The notes below the pieces were generated by a model, which did not search any database, had not been told where the DNA came from, and was given only the letters and a program-made list of their open reading frames with translations. The position numbers and the translations under genes are program-made. From Ctenopharyngodon idella (lineage: Eukaryota > Chordata > Actinopteri > Cypriniformes > Xenocyprididae), in assembly GCF_019924925.1 (NCBI RefSeq), contig NC_067239.1, positions 2,500,001 to 2,564,000 of the forward strand: a DNA stretch of 64,000 nucleotides, given 5' to 3'. Positions 36,101 to 47,034 of the stretch are shown one piece after another. The stretch's first letter is position 1; each line of letters opens with the position of its first letter.

Positions 36101-38545
36101 TGCTCAAGAAATTTTTATTATTATTATACTGTAAAACAGTTGTGCCGATTAATATTTCTGGAATCCTTGATATTGTTTTTCAGGATTCAAAGTTCAAAAG
36201 AACAGCATTTATTTGAAAAAGAAATCTTTTGTAACATTATAAATGTTTTACTGTACCTTTTGTTCAATGTAATGTGTCCTTGGAGAATGAAAGTATTGAT
36301 TTTCTTCAAAAAAACAACAACATGAAATTGCATCCAAAGTCAGATTCCATTCAGAATTTGAATCCATTCTTCAAATTGGATTCCTTTCAGTTTGTTTTAT
36401 TCATTGACTAATTCAAGTTAGCAGGTTAACTTTTAAATATTAATTTTCCACGACTTCAGAGAGTTTTTAGAAACTTAAGTCAACAATTAAAAAATAACAA
36501 TATATTGTTTTATAATCTAAAACCTAACAAGCCTCATTTTGTGATGCGATTTTCCTTGAAAAGTGCTTTATTTTTGAAATGCATGATACCTGGTTTAATA
36601 TTTAAACATTTTAGTGTTGTTTAATTCCAGATACGTTTGAGGCCACTGTATTTCAATATATATATATTTTTTCTTCTTCTACAGGGAACTTTTAGCAGCC
36701 CTTCAAACATTAGAAAAACCTTCCGGGTAAGATAAACAGTCATATGTTCATATATTTTAGGCTCTTCAAATTCATGCGCTGATTATATATTTTTAGTGTA
36801 GTTTTTATATTCGTCTACAAACACCTACACCTTTAAGTCCCCCTGTAGTCAATAATTTTATCCATTAAAACATTTTTAAATGTTTTTTTCCTGTAAAAAA
36901 TAGTCTGAATGTAACTACACTCTTGCTTCATTTAGTATATGCGGAATCATGAATATGCAAATTAGCCCCGCCTCCACTCACTCACACCAGCTCAGAGATC
37001 CACTCGGTCAACTTTACTGTAGTAAACGATGGGAATACTGGTTTAATTCAGCCTGAACCAGATGTCTGAACCAGAAACTGATTCAGAAGAATTAGAAGAG
37101 TGAATTATACAGGCTCGATGTATCAGAATGGTAAGGTGTTTTATGTATCGTTCTCTACAACGTCGGACACATGACGGTAATTAATATGATTAGCTTTTTG
37201 CTTGACTACGTTATCAAACAGCTAATAATGTGTTGCTAATGTTACACAAACCATGTTCCCGTTCACCATCTCAGTCTGTCTTCTAAATTCAGCATCCATA
37301 CAAACACTTTGAACAACTCAGTGGAGAAAGACATGTAATTCATCGTAATATACATCATATACACAATTCACCCGCTATATTGCTAAATGTACACGATTTT
37401 TCATATCAACAGAAAAATATACGGGGATAACCTAGCTTTGCTTGAGACTCCCCTGCTTCTGAGCGGTCATAGTTAATGACACAAGGCAGTTTAAGGTTAC
37501 AAGGTAGTTTGTGATGTCAGAAACACCAGCGATTTCAAACCGTGTCTTTGGTTCACTGCAGTTTTAAAGAGAAAATACTCAGCAATGGTGTTGACATGAA
37601 TTTGCACATGAGTTTGTCTTAAAGCATATTAAAAACACCACATAGACATATAAACAACATTAAAAACTTGATTTTCACCACATGCTTCTACGCTCATTAG
37701 AAATACAAATTCAGTCAAGTGTGTCTAAACTTTTGACTCATAGTGTATAAATAAGCATATGTGGAAGTCTTTAATGACAGTTTTGAGTTTCCTTTCCCTT
37801 TGGCCAGATTTCAGAAAAGCAGTACATTCTCACGGCTCTCGGCGCGAGAGCCAAATTGAAATCCTGGTTTGATGTGGACAGTCTGTTCAACACCAAGAAC
37901 TGGCTGGGCTACACCAAGAAGAGGTCTCCCGTTGGCTTTCACAGAGTGGTGGACATCCTGCAGAAGAACAGCGCCCCTGTTCAGGTACATCAGTTTACAT
38001 GTTATAATAAAACTGCCTCTCGGCCCGTCCCAGCATGCAGTTCACTGCAGTTTCCCTTGATCTGCAGGTGCTGCAGGAGTATGTGAACCTCATCGACGAC
38101 CCAGAGCTCAAGCTCAGTGTGGCTCTGAAATATAAATGCCATGACGTCATCATCAATGTGAGTTCATCCTCCAGTCGGTACAGCTGTGTTTGTGTCTTTC
38201 TCAGTGTAACTCACAGTGTTTTCCATGTGTCCGTTCAGACATATAGAGACCTGAAGGACAGACAGCAGCTTATCGTTTACAGAGACAAGCTGGAACAAGA
38301 CTCGGTCGAGTACAGGAAGATCCAGGAGCTCCTCAATAACGGGGTAAGAGGAAGTGCTGAATCATTTTCTGATTCACAGTTTCAAAACAGATGTGGTGTG
38401 AGGAGAAATCTTAAGAAATACAATATCATCTTACAGTAATTTATCAGTGTCCACTGCAGGTCAATGCAGTGTTGTATTCCTGTGATCTAAAATGTCTTAT
38501 TTTTGTTCCTTTCTGTTATTTAAGCAAATCAGATGGAAAAACTGA
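27155..38545 (+). CDS. vipas39: VIPAS39 / SPE-39 (VPS33B-interacting protein), complete, 18 coding exons, 485 aa
   Basis: Partner of VPS33B in late-endosome, lysosome and apical-recycling traffic. Human loss causes arthrogryposis-renal dysfunction-cholestasis syndrome (family knowledge). Exons: 27155-27247, 28211-28316, 28400-28531, 28611-28649, 28739-28803, 30949-31005, 31333-31425, 31553-31586, 31684-31786, 31940-31967, 32604-32677, 32767-32842, 35661-35783, 36685-36726, 37808-37984, 38068-38157, 38239-38343, 38525-38545 (TGA 38543-38545). Lengths sum to 1458 bp and every junction keeps phase. The ATG directly follows its acceptor. The N-terminus is acidic and disordered (FDDDDDEF near residue 22, Asp run 46-54), then Ser-rich to about residue 120. 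The Vps16-C-type helical region covers roughly the last 330 residues, including SLEKFRSLQDKLLLLDEAVA and YREL-MARDVALRHYVHYL. The human protein is about 493 aa, so this one is full length. Introns carry a 5S-type SINE and several small DNA transposons. Confidence 0.95.
27703..28124. mobile_element. TTAA-flanked small element with AGGCACAATATGTA ends
   Basis: Starts AGGCACAATATGTAGGAT and ends ATTACATATTGTGCCT. TTAA at 27699-27702 and 28125-28128. Lies in vipas39 intron 1. A related, inverted arm (TCTTACATATTGCACCTTTA) lies at 30480-30712. Confidence 0.78.
28825..29225 (+). repeat. GATCAAAAATACAG-family repeat in a vipas39 intron
   Basis: Starts CACTACCGTTCAAAAGTTTT. Contains CTGAATTTTCAGCATCATTA and CACATGATCCTTCAGAAATC. 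Ends near AGAAATTGTTTACACC. Confidence 0.75.
29960..30331 (-). mobile_element. 5S-rRNA-derived SINE (SINE3 / DeuSINE type)
   Basis: Read on the minus strand from 30331: a 5S-like head with the internal promoter words GAAGCTAAGCAGGGCTGAGC, CTGGTTAGTACCTGGATGGG and AGACC, then GCTGCTGGAAGAGGTG, then a central domain with GATGAGACGTTAAACCGAGG, TCCTGACTCTCTGTGGTCAT and GTAGGGGTGTAACCCCGACA. The middle resembles the Deu core shared by 5S-headed SINEs across vertebrates (established knowledge). The 3' limit is approximate. Lies in the vipas39 intron 28804-30948, opposite to the gene. Confidence 0.85.
32306..32333 (+). repeat. (TG)n microsatellite in a vipas39 intron
   Basis: TATATGTGTGTGTG run of about 11 TG units, preceded by a TATATG-rich stretch. 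Confidence 0.85.
32876..33152. repeat. Short inverted-end element (CAAAAGTTTGGACAC)
   Basis: Left GACAAAAGTTTGGACACACC and right AATGTGTCCAAACCTTAAG are inverted repeats about 230 bases apart, with no protein. Likely a small Tc1-type derivative. Confidence 0.6.
33266..34848. mobile_element. Small DNA transposon hosting a TTAA-type insertion
   Basis: The left end AAAGTTCCTCTATTATGCTC and right end AAGCATAATAGGGGCACTAT are inverted repeats. Removing 33548-34439 leaves an element of about 690 bp. Sits in the vipas39 intron 32843-35660. Confidence 0.65.
33548..34439. mobile_element. TTAA-flanked fold-back element, nested
   Basis: Starts AGGGATAGTACACCCAAAAA after TTAA 33544-33547. Ends before TTAA 34440-34443 with CTGATGAACTAATTCT. 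Both arms share blocks such as GCAGACGGCCTAC and its complement GTAGGCCGTCTGC, folding around about 34000. Confidence 0.8.
35865..36330 (+). repeat. GATCAAAAATACAG-family repeat in a vipas39 intron
   Basis: Begins CACTACTGATGGTTAA. Carries GCTGAATTTTCAGCATCATT, the CACATGATCCTTCAG block and the usual right arm ending CTTCAAAAAAACAAC. Confidence 0.75.
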
Positions 38546-38915
38546 CACATGGATCCTGACACAAGGCAGAGACAATATGACACAAAAACGCTATGAAGCT
38601 GCTTAATATGGAGCCTTTTTGAGGTTAAACCTGGACAAACAGAACTGAGATCCTCACAGATGTGGAACAGTTCAAAGAATCAGTGGAGTGAGTCATTCTG
38701 GAGTGATTCCTTTACTTCAGTTCAGTACGATTAAACTGCCAAGTGTCCTTCTGCCAACTCTACAGGTGAACATTTATGAAGAAATAAGGAAGGTTGCTGA
38801 CGTGAACAACATCTTCTAAAAGCCCTCTTTTTGTTTGCCTGTGTATGGATTTATGAACATTGCTCATTATTCACTGCTTTTTTTATATTAAAGATAATAT
38901 GAAACTAACACAATT
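38546..38915 (+). other. vipas39: vipas39 3' untranslated region
   Basis: AT-rich sequence after the TGA at 38543-38545. An ATTAAA poly(A) signal lies at 38887-38892, with a T-rich stretch just beyond. The end is approximate. Confidence 0.5.
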
Positions 38916-39522
38916 TTTTTGAGGTTTATACAGGCTTTCTGGTAAATATGTGACTGAAGATTTGAATACTGGTAAGATAAAAACTGTAAAGGAAATTTTT
39001 ACTGTTTTGGCAGAAAAGATTTTTGAAGGTTACAGGGTAACCACACAGTTTCTGCGAACAGAGGTAAATTTATGACCACAAATTGTGCATAATATCAGTA
39101 TGAATGAGAAAGTTCCTCTGCTGTTTTGTTTTGGGGACTTTTAATCGTACAGCAGATTGTCATCTGACCTTTTTCAGAAGATTTCCATAAGTTCTGAATG
39201 ACCAACATGTTAGGTGCAGATATACTTTATACAGCTTACATTTATAGCAATCAATGAAGTAGTTTTGCTTAATAAATATTTATTACTTTAAATATTCAAA
39301 ATCTACACTACCATTCAAAAGTTTGGGTTCAGTAATATATATGAAGAATTAAGATGCAAAAGCCGCTAAACGCCATTTCCGTCAAAGATGAAATAATGAT
39401 ATTGAGCGAATGCTCTCCGCACATAGATACGTTCATCAAATACTTTCACTTAAAATCCGCTAAATCCCAGCGTCAGTCCATTTAGAAATGCCGCTAAACA
39501 CCACTTCCCTTTGTCAGGAAAA

Positions 39523-39995
39523 GCCTCTAAAGCCCTGGTTATACTTCGTTTTTTTTTACACGAATGCTAGTGTACGCCACAGTCGAACGCACAGCCTTGG
39601 AACGTATACTTCGTTTGACTCGTACACATACACATGCAGTTTTGAGTAATCTCTCGCCACGAGTTACAACCCATGTAAACATATTTGTATTTTTTCATGC
39701 TAGAGTTGTACAAATAAGGGGACTTTCTAACCTCTTCACACAATCTCTCATCTATGTAGGCCTCCATTGTCGCTGTAGCTTGCATGTGTTCCGTTCTGTT
39801 CTGTTTATGCAGGTTTTCTTTGACTATCTTGTGAATCGACGCCCCCAGGGCATGGTTGCCACCTTGTGGATGAACTAATTACTGCAAAAAAAAATTTAAA
39901 TGCACATGTGTGACCTGCGTGTACAAGTACGTGCGGTTGTGCACGTACTCTTCTAAAGACGAAATTTGCGTCACGCGTAAAAAGTGAACTATACT
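39523..39995. mobile_element. Uninterrupted copy of the GTTATACTTCGTTTTTT element
   Basis: Matches 3018-3992 without the inner insertion. Flanking DNA (39340-39522 and 39996-40440) is itself another repeat with AAAAGCC(G/T)CTAAA words, so this copy also appears to sit in older repeat DNA. Confidence 0.72.
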
Positions 39996-40439
39996 TGGCT
40001 TCAGTCCACAGAAGAAACAATCAGAAGACACAAATCAAATCATATGATTTCAAGATGAATGACCGTGTGTGTATGAGCCGCTTTCAATCGCCGAGCTGCA
40101 AGTGTTTATCATGTTTTGTCCATCGTTACAGCGGCAATGACAGGATTTCACGAGTAGCAAGTGAACACAACAATGTTCCTGTAAAACTGACAGAAACTGA
40201 AGTTTCTGGTCTTGTTGTCCAAAGAGGTGGACTTAGAGGTTTTTGCGAAAAAAAAATTGTTAAGTGACTAAAGTGATATTTTTGAAAATTAGGCATTTTA
40301 ATAACTGACTAATAATCTTTTCATGGCCATTAATGTGAACTGACTGAACCTAAATGTAGGAGTCTGATTTAAAAAAAAAAAAAAAAAAATGCTAATTTAA
40401 AAGAAAACATGTCAGACGGACTTAGGGGTTTTTGCAGTG

Positions 40440-40690
40440 GAACTTTATATATATTTCAAAGAATCCTGAAAAAATGTAGCACAGTTTAAAAAAATAAAAA
40501 ATAAATAAGCAGATTAAGAAATGTTTTCAACATTGCTAATAATCATAAAATGTTTCTTGAGCAGCAAATCATCATATTCGAATGATTTCTGAAGGATCAT
40601 GTGACACTGAAGACTGGAGTAATGATGCTGAAAATTCAGCTTTGATCACAGGAATAAATTGCATTGTATATTTCTACCATATTCCAAGCC
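40440..40690 (-). repeat. Inverted fragment of the GATCAAAAATACAG family
   Basis: Contains GAATGATTTCTGAAGGATCA, GACACTGAAGACTGGAGTAA and TGCTGAAAATTCAGC in the reversed orientation. Confidence 0.75.
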
Positions 40691-41559
40691 TGATAAAACC
40701 CACAACTTATATTCTCTATAATTGTAATAATAACTAATTATCAAACTTAAAACTATAATTGATGATAATAAAAAAAAAAAAAAGCATGTTAAGCTTTGTA
40801 ACAGGTAATGGAAACACTACTCCTACAAGTTTCTCATGGTGAGGTCACTGTATGTGGGTTCATACTAATATCATGCTGATAAATGGTTACAGTAATCATC
40901 CTCGTTCACCGGAAACTGTTACACGAGATATTATTTTGAGGCTCATGCCAACGCAATGTTTACAGTATGTTGTTTTGATATCAATCTAATCTAGACCACA
41001 TCTTTTTTTTTTTTTTTTGGTAGAACTATCTTCTGTATTTTAGATTACATTAGTTGTACCAGTGAGTAACATCACAACATTGACTCTTACTGTAAGCTTC
41101 TTCTTTCAGTTTTTGTCAGTTGGTTCGTCAGATGGGCATTCCCGTTACATATATATATACTGTGGTCGAGCTCTGGAGCTTATGCTTCATTTAAAATAAA
41201 TCATTTTATTATTTTTTAAACAATAAGAGGTGTCAAGTAAAAGTTAATTTTGAATTTTTTAACCATCTTTTGAGATCATATCAAACTTATTTCCTGGAGG
41301 ATGACGCTAGCAGGCTTTTTTATTTTGAAGTGACTGATTTAAGTACGCTTTGTTGTGGTAATGTGTTAAAAGAAAATCCCCTGCTTTTGAGCATCGTGCT
41401 TAAAAGCACAAAAACGCGCCGATGATGCCAAAATAGGTGTCCTAGATATGCAGCTCTCACCGTGTTTAGAGGCATAGTTTTCTTTTTTCTTTTTTTTTAA
41501 TCTTCTCTCATTTATTCAAAGTGCCTTATTTGAACCCGCTGTCGAAGAAAGCAGAAGTG

Positions 41560-41690
41560 CGATGATCACGTGGTCGATTGTCGTGTTGATGTGTAGCGCG
41601 CGCTGCCCCGTCCTTCATCAGTACACACGCTGCTCTGAGGGTCTGTCATGAGCTCTGCTGTCAGATGAAGAGTGAATACATTCATAACAG
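41560..41690 (+). other. gpr132: Probable untranslated first exon and promoter of gpr132
   Basis: A GC-richer island containing a GCGCGC stretch and E-box-like CACGTG (about 41569-41600) sits in AT-rich DNA. It ends at a consensus donor, AACAG|gtaagagag, at 41690/41691. The next good plus-strand acceptor followed by a real coding exon is at 45907, just before the GPR132 ATG. This pairing is inference; the 5' limit is unknown. Confidence 0.42.
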
Positions 41691-42132
41691 GTAAGAGAGA
41701 CGGAATTTTATACGTTACATTTGTAGAAAATGTCATATTTGCTTTTACAAAGGTTACTGAGAAATACCTGAGAAAAAAACAGGATGTGTTCATGTGTTGG
41801 TTGTGTGTTTTAAATTATCTAGGGCAGCGATTTTCAACCCAAACTTTCAGTTAAAACCATGGATAGACCGTCAGTATAAAAAAAAGCTAGATTTTCCCTG
41901 AAACACTTTTGTACATTAACTACTCTGAAAAACAAATGTGTAATATTTACTTAAGATTTCAGGGAGAAATCGCTTGTATATTTAACAAAGAATCAAAAAG
42001 AAACAGATTATAACATTGAATTAAATGTGAAACGACTGAAATAGTATTTTCGTATAAAACTTACTCCATTACTCTTTGTTTTATTTACATTAGCATTACT
42101 ACAAGAGATAATCATTAGCAGATCATTATTTA

Positions 42133-42344
42133 CACTCTAAAAAATAGCTGTAAAAAACAAAACAAATTTACATAGTAAAAAAACAACACGATTTCCATTT
42201 AAACAGTAATATACTGTAAAAACAATGCATTCTGGGTAATATTTGTCGTTTTCGAGAAAGTAGCCTATAGGTAGTCTATAAAATTACCCAGAATGCATTG
42301 TTTTTACGTTATATTAGTGTTTCAGTTTCCAGTTTTTTAGAGTG
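42133..42344. repeat. CACTCTAAAAAA-ended element, divergent interior
   Basis: CACTCTAAAAAATAGC at the left and TTTTTTAGAGTG at the right, TA on both sides. Inside, AACAATGCATTCTGGGTAAT and its complement make a long palindrome. Confidence 0.72.
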
Positions 42345-43620
42345 TAGAAAGTTAAATTTCAGTCGGTTTCTTCTCTGTAAAACCTTCAGGCACCCTTAGG
42401 TTTAAAAACTGGATCTATCAGATGAACTTGAGAGGTTTGTTATGGTTTGATTTTGTTGTCAGCATTAAACAAAGGAATCATGAATATTTAATGGAGATGT
42501 CAGCTTAATTTAGAATCGTGTGTTAATGGTAACTAAAATACATTTTCAGATAACACATATTGCCTGGTATCTTCATAGAGAGCATCATCTCTAATAAGGT
42601 TGAGCTCGTTTCTAAAAATCTGCCTGGAGCGTCTAAAAACCTTCGCGTACGCTTGACTGAGCATCGCCAGTGTCTCGACACTAACGATATGAGACGAGGG
42701 AATAAAAGGTTTCATGTGATCCAAAAGTCACAGCAGTGTCTGTCTTAACACCCGTACAGTGATTTAATGACTATAAGGAGGTCACAGAACACAGTGAAGG
42801 CTAATGCAGAGCTTAATGTACGCCGCCTTCTCTCTCCACCATGTTTTTCTTTACACTGACCATCAATGGCATTATTACTGCCAGTTCAACTGTCCCGGTC
42901 AGTGTCATTAGGTCAAGTGAAATATTAATTTCCCATTCCTCAGTAGAGTTCTTGTGCAAGGTCAAGGTTTTTTCCCCATTGTGAAAAGCGAGAAACGAGT
43001 AAAGGAGGGACTCTTAGTCAGTGTGTATTTCGCATAAACCTATAAGCTACGTGGGTGGTTTAACTGTTTGAACTTTAAAACGTCTTGCTCAATAACTGCC
43101 TGTTGCATTTTGGTCACATTTACCACTCACTTTACATAATGTCTAGGGCAAGAACATTAAAGCCATGATTCATGTAGAGTAAATCATGTACCAATACATG
43201 TGGTTTGCTTCTACTATGTGTTTCCGTTCTGATGCACCTCTACTCCCCGTGTATGATGGGGTCGTGATGAATATTTCAGTGGCTGTCTTGTCTAGCTGGG
43301 GCAAAAGCAGGGAGTGGTACATTGTGTTTGGTGGAGATGAAGGGGAATGGGGGTGTTTTACTCTGGATGAGACATGAGGCAGAAACACTGTAAGGTTTCA
43401 CCTTCTGCTGCTCATTAATGGTCACATCAGACCGAAACCGCTTAGTTGTGCAATTCAATGTATGTTGGGTTCCTCAAAACGTTCTTTTGATTCAAAGTAA
43501 GAGAGAAATATTGATTGTAGGTTCGAATTATTGCAGAATAAACTGTCTTCATTTCAGACCTGATTGTTTTTCACTGAGCAAAAACAGTTTTACCCATTTG
43601 ATATTTGCAATTCACTAATG
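42345..43620. other. Intron of gpr132 (if the first exon is right), nothing recognised
   Basis: Mostly unique AT-rich DNA. Short open frames at 43186-43458 are unsupported. No splice-flanked coding piece seen. Confidence 0.4.
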
Positions 43621-43622
43621 TA

Positions 43623-44045
43623 CACTCTAAAAATGCTGGGTTAAAAACAACCCAAGTTGGGTTGAAAATGAACAAACCCAGCGATTGGGTTAAATGTCAC
43701 ATAAATGTCATTTTATTTAGCTCAACTATTGTTTAAAAATGACTGTGGCTGGCTTAAAATGAACCCAAAATCAGACACGTAATTACTAGTGGCAACAGTA
43801 ATTACGTAATCAAAAGGTGAACATTTATTAATAAGCAATTTAATAAATGTTTATTGTTTAATTATTATTAATAAATGTTCATTTATTAAACATATTAATA
43901 AATGTTAATTTCCAACCTATTTTGGGTTCATTTTAAGCGAGCAATACAGTCATTTTTAAACAATAGTTGCGTTAAATAAAACTACCCACAGGTTGGGTCA
44001 AACATTTAACCCAACTGCTGGGTTTGTCCATATTTATGTTGTTTC
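43623..44045. repeat. GGGTT/AACCC-rich CACTCTAAAA element, right end lost
   Basis: Left end CACTCTAAAAATGCTGGG. Interior AACCCAAGTTGGGTTG, then TGGGTTTGTCCATATTTATG at the broken right side. Confidence 0.75.
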
Positions 44046-44607
44046 AGTCGTGGCTTCCATTGATATAAAAAAAGAAAAAAAAATCTAATAAAAAGCTCTG
44101 TGAACTAGAGTTTAAACATACAGGATGTGAACTAGCGTTGAAGATTTTTGAAAAGTAATCATACTGATACAGTGTACTTTGGGCTTTATTGCCTTTGAAC
44201 TTTTTGTTCAACATATTTAGATTTGTTTAACATATTTACACATTTACCTATTTTGTCTTTATTTATTTTTTTAAAACTTGCTATTTTTATTTTGCAAACT
44301 TTTCATTATTTTTTCAGTTTTTCCAATTTATTTTTAATTTTATTTAACTTTTTAATTAAATTATTATATTATATTATTAAACTTTTTTTTTTCATTTCAA
44401 TACTGCAGCGCCCCGCACACATGACATGCGTGAAAAATAAAAAGATATTGTGTACACATATTAATAATTTGTTCCCATGACTTAACAATTTAACTTGATT
44501 ACAATGTGGAAACAATTTAAGTGTGTGAATGGATTCTTAACCCTTACAAAAAAAATAAGTATACTTCAAGTTCAATTTATTAAGTAAAGTTCAAGTATAT
44601 TTTTAAG

Positions 44608-44982
44608 TAAGGCTGCACGATTATGACAAAAATCATAATTGTCGATTATTCCCTTGAAATTGTAATTGCGATTTATTAATTACGATTATCACAATTTACA
44701 TTGAATGATGTTTTGAATAGTTTTATACCTTTGTTTGAAGCAACTGCATGCCATATTTTTATATGAAATAAACAGGCTGAAAGCTATATGGCATTAAGCC
44801 TTAAGTGTCAACTGTACATTGGACTGGTGTCTTCTTAAAAAAAAAAATAAGCATGGTATTTTAATGTTATACTAATTTTTTTTTTTTTTTTTTTTTTTGT
44901 AATTGTGTCTTTGAATGATAACATAATTGTGGCACCTGTAATTGTAATCCCGATTAGAAATTCGATTAATTGTGCAGCCCTA
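44608..44982. mobile_element. hAT-type small element with perfect 8-bp target duplication
   Basis: Starts TAAGGCTGCACGATTATGAC and ends AATTGTGCAGCCCTA. TTTTTAAG flanks both sides (44600-44607 and 44983-44990). 375 bp, no protein. Subterminal ATTGTCGATTA-type blocks repeat inside. Confidence 0.85.
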
Positions 44983-45009
44983 TTTTTAAGTATACTTTAT
45001 GTAGTAAGT

Positions 45010-45491
45010 ATACTAATATTAATGTATTGGGTGTAAAAATGCTGGGTTAAAAATAACCTAAGATGGGTTAAAATTGGACAAACCCAGCGGTTGGGTTAAA
45101 TGTTTGACCCAACATTCTGGGTAGTTTGAATTAACTCAACTATTATTTAAAAATTACTATATTACTTGCTTAAAATGAACCCCAAATAGGTTGGAAATTA
45201 ACATTTATTAATATGTTTAATAAATGAACATTTATTAATGAGTTTAATAAATAATAATTAAATAATAAACACCTATTAATAAATGTTCACTTTTTGATTA
45301 TTATTGTTGCCTCTAGTAATTATGTGTCTCATTTTTATTTTCCAACCTATTTTAGGTTCATTTTAAGCCAGCCACATAGTAATTTTTTAAACAATAGTTG
45401 CGTTAAATAAAACTACCCAGCAGGTTGGTCAAACATTTAACCCAACTGCTGGGTTTGTCCATATTTAAACCAACGTGGATTTTTTAGAGTG
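45010..45491. repeat. GGGTT/AACCC-rich element
   Basis: AATGCTGGGTTAAAAATAAC on the left (start decayed) and TTTTTTAGAGTG on the right, with AACCCAGCGGTTGGGTTAAA and its mirror inside. Confidence 0.75.
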
Positions 45492-45596
45492 TAGTATACT
45501 TGTAAGTGTACTGCTTCAATACTACTTGGGACTAAATTGGCCCACTTTTTAGTGTATACTTTAAGTGTAACAGTAGTAACTTTGAGTACACAACTA

Positions 45597-45705
45597 CACT
45601 CTAAAAAAAGCTGGGTTGTTTCAACCCAAATTTAGGGTTAAAATTTAATTTAAAAAATCCAGACACAACCCATTTATTTTAAACAACCCAGCATTTTTTA
45701 GAGTG
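45597..45705. repeat. Minimal GGGTT/AACCC-rich element, 109 bp
   Basis: CACTCTAAAAAAAGCTGGGT ... ACCCAGCATTTTTTAGAGTG, TA on both sides. It lies about 200 bases before the gpr132 coding exon. The shortest intact copy in the window. Confidence 0.8.
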
Positions 45706-45909
45706 TAGTTTACAACTATGTTTTTCGTTTGCACTGCAACTATAATACAAGTGAGCTTATAGGTATACTGATAGTTTACTAGTTAAATACTTGTAGTTTT
45801 ATACAGTATAAATGCAGTGCCTTTTTTTTCTTCCACATCATGTGCAGTACTCCTACAGTTCTCTTTCTCTGTTTATTCTCACTTCTCTCTTTATTTTTTC
45901 CACTCAGAT

Positions 45910-46992
45910 ATGATGCATGAAACCACCATGACACAGGGCGTCATGCCAACAATGAACCAAAGTGTGAAGATTTGTCAGATATCGTATCAGGAGGACCGTA
46001 TTCCTCTGATGGTGCTCTACATTGTGGTTTTTATCATCGGCCTGCCAGCCAACTTGGTCACCGTCTACCTCACCCTCCACCAGGTGTGTCGTAAGAACGT
46101 CCTCGGCATCTACCTGCTCAGCCTGTCCCTGTGCGATCTCACGTACCTCTTCACGCTGCCCATGTGGACGGTGTATGTCAGTAGAGACCACGAGTGGCCC
46201 TGGAGCTCCATGGCCTGCAAAGTGACCGGCTTTGTGTTCTTCAACAACATGTACATCAGCATCTTCCTGCTCTGCTGCGTGTCTATCGACCGCTATGTGG
46301 CTGTGGTCTATGCGATAGAATCTCGCGGTCTCCGCCAGAAGCGAATTGCAGCTCTTGTAGCGTTTTCTATCTACATGGTAGTGGGCTTGAGTCACATGCC
46401 CGTCTTCATCATGCGTGAAGGGGAAGTTGCCGAAAAGAGTCGCCGCTGTTTCGAGCCCAGCCACAGCTCAGAGTTGGTTATGGCATTCAACTACGCTCGG
46501 GTTTGCATAGGCTTTTTTATCCCCCTCGCAATCCTGATCTTCACCAACAGGGCAATACTTGCAAACGTGCAGGCAAGCACGGGCCTCCAGCCCCATCAGA
46601 AAGAAAAGGTGCGCTACCTGGCTGTGGCGGTGGTGGCGCTGTTTTTGATCTGTTTTGCGCCGTACCACATTATATTGCTCGTGCGCGCCATCACCTTCCA
46701 CTTCCCCCAGCTGCGGGAGCAGTGTCACTTTGAAAAGCACATCTACACGCCCTACAAAATCTCTTTGGGACTGTCAACTTTCAACAGCGCCATCAACCCC
46801 ATTCTTTACGTGCTCTCCAGCAACAATATCCGTCAGGAGATCAGGAGAGGCATGGCGTCGCTGTGTAACAGAGTCAACTCAAGTCAGCACTCGACACACA
46901 GTAGCCAGCACAACATGCACAGCTCCAAAAGCAATTCAGACCCTGTCCCAGCAAAGGGCAATGAAATGAGAACTTGTTCCATGCCATGCTGA
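45910..46992 (+). CDS. gpr132: GPR132 (G2A) class A G-protein-coupled receptor, 360 aa, one coding exon
   Basis: Seven-helix receptor of the GPR4/GPR65/GPR68/GPR132 group, which responds to protons and/or oxidised and lyso-lipids at the plasma membrane (family knowledge). The frame stays open upstream to 45817, but a clean acceptor (ttttttccactcag, to 45907) lies directly before ATGATG, so I start at 45910. Landmarks: N-glycosylation site N16-Q-S; TM1 with GLPAN (N48); TM2 with D76; C103 at the start of TM3; intact DRY at 127-129, followed by VAVVYAIESRG, very like the human GPR132 version; second extracellular Cys 180; CFAP at 248-251; NPILY at 296-300; Ser/His-rich tail with a terminal Cys. 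No Trp is seen at the usual TM4 anchor, as I recall is also so in human G2A. Family members differ at NPxxY/DPxxY. Closest to GPR132 rather than GPR68 or GPR65 by the SYQEDRI and YAIESRG stretches. Whether this is an a or b duplicate cannot be told here. Confidence 0.9.
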   Translation: MMHETTMTQGVMPTMNQSVKICQISYQEDRIPLMVLYIVVFIIGLPANLVTVYLTLHQVCRKNVLGIYLLSLSLCDLTYLFTLPMWTVYVSRDHEWPWSSMACKVTGFVFFNNMYISIFLLCCVSIDRYVAVVYAIESRGLRQKRIAALVAFSIYMVVGLSHMPVFIMREGEVAEKSRRCFEPSHSSELVMAFNYARVCIGFFIPLAILIFTNRAILANVQASTGLQPHQKEKVRYLAVAVVALFLICFAPYHIILLVRAITFHFPQLREQCHFEKHIYTPYKISLGLSTFNSAINPILYVLSSNNIRQEIRRGMASLCNRVNSSQHSTHSSQHNMHSSKSNSDPVPAKGNEMRTCSMPC

Positions 46993-47034
46993 AATTGTAG
47001 AAGCATTGGATATTTTTTGCTTGACGTTGGACCT

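Noticed and set aside
43186..43458. Short overlapping frames in the gpr132 intron, possibly a small gene
   Set aside because: No conserved motif, start context or splice structure that I can support.
45817..45909. Extra 31 N-terminal residues for GPR132
   Set aside because: That frame would start at GTG and runs through a pyrimidine-rich splice acceptor; the ATG after the acceptor is better.
46022..46969. Frames of 67-186 codons overlapping gpr132 on both strands
   Set aside because: Shadows of the GPCR coding exon.
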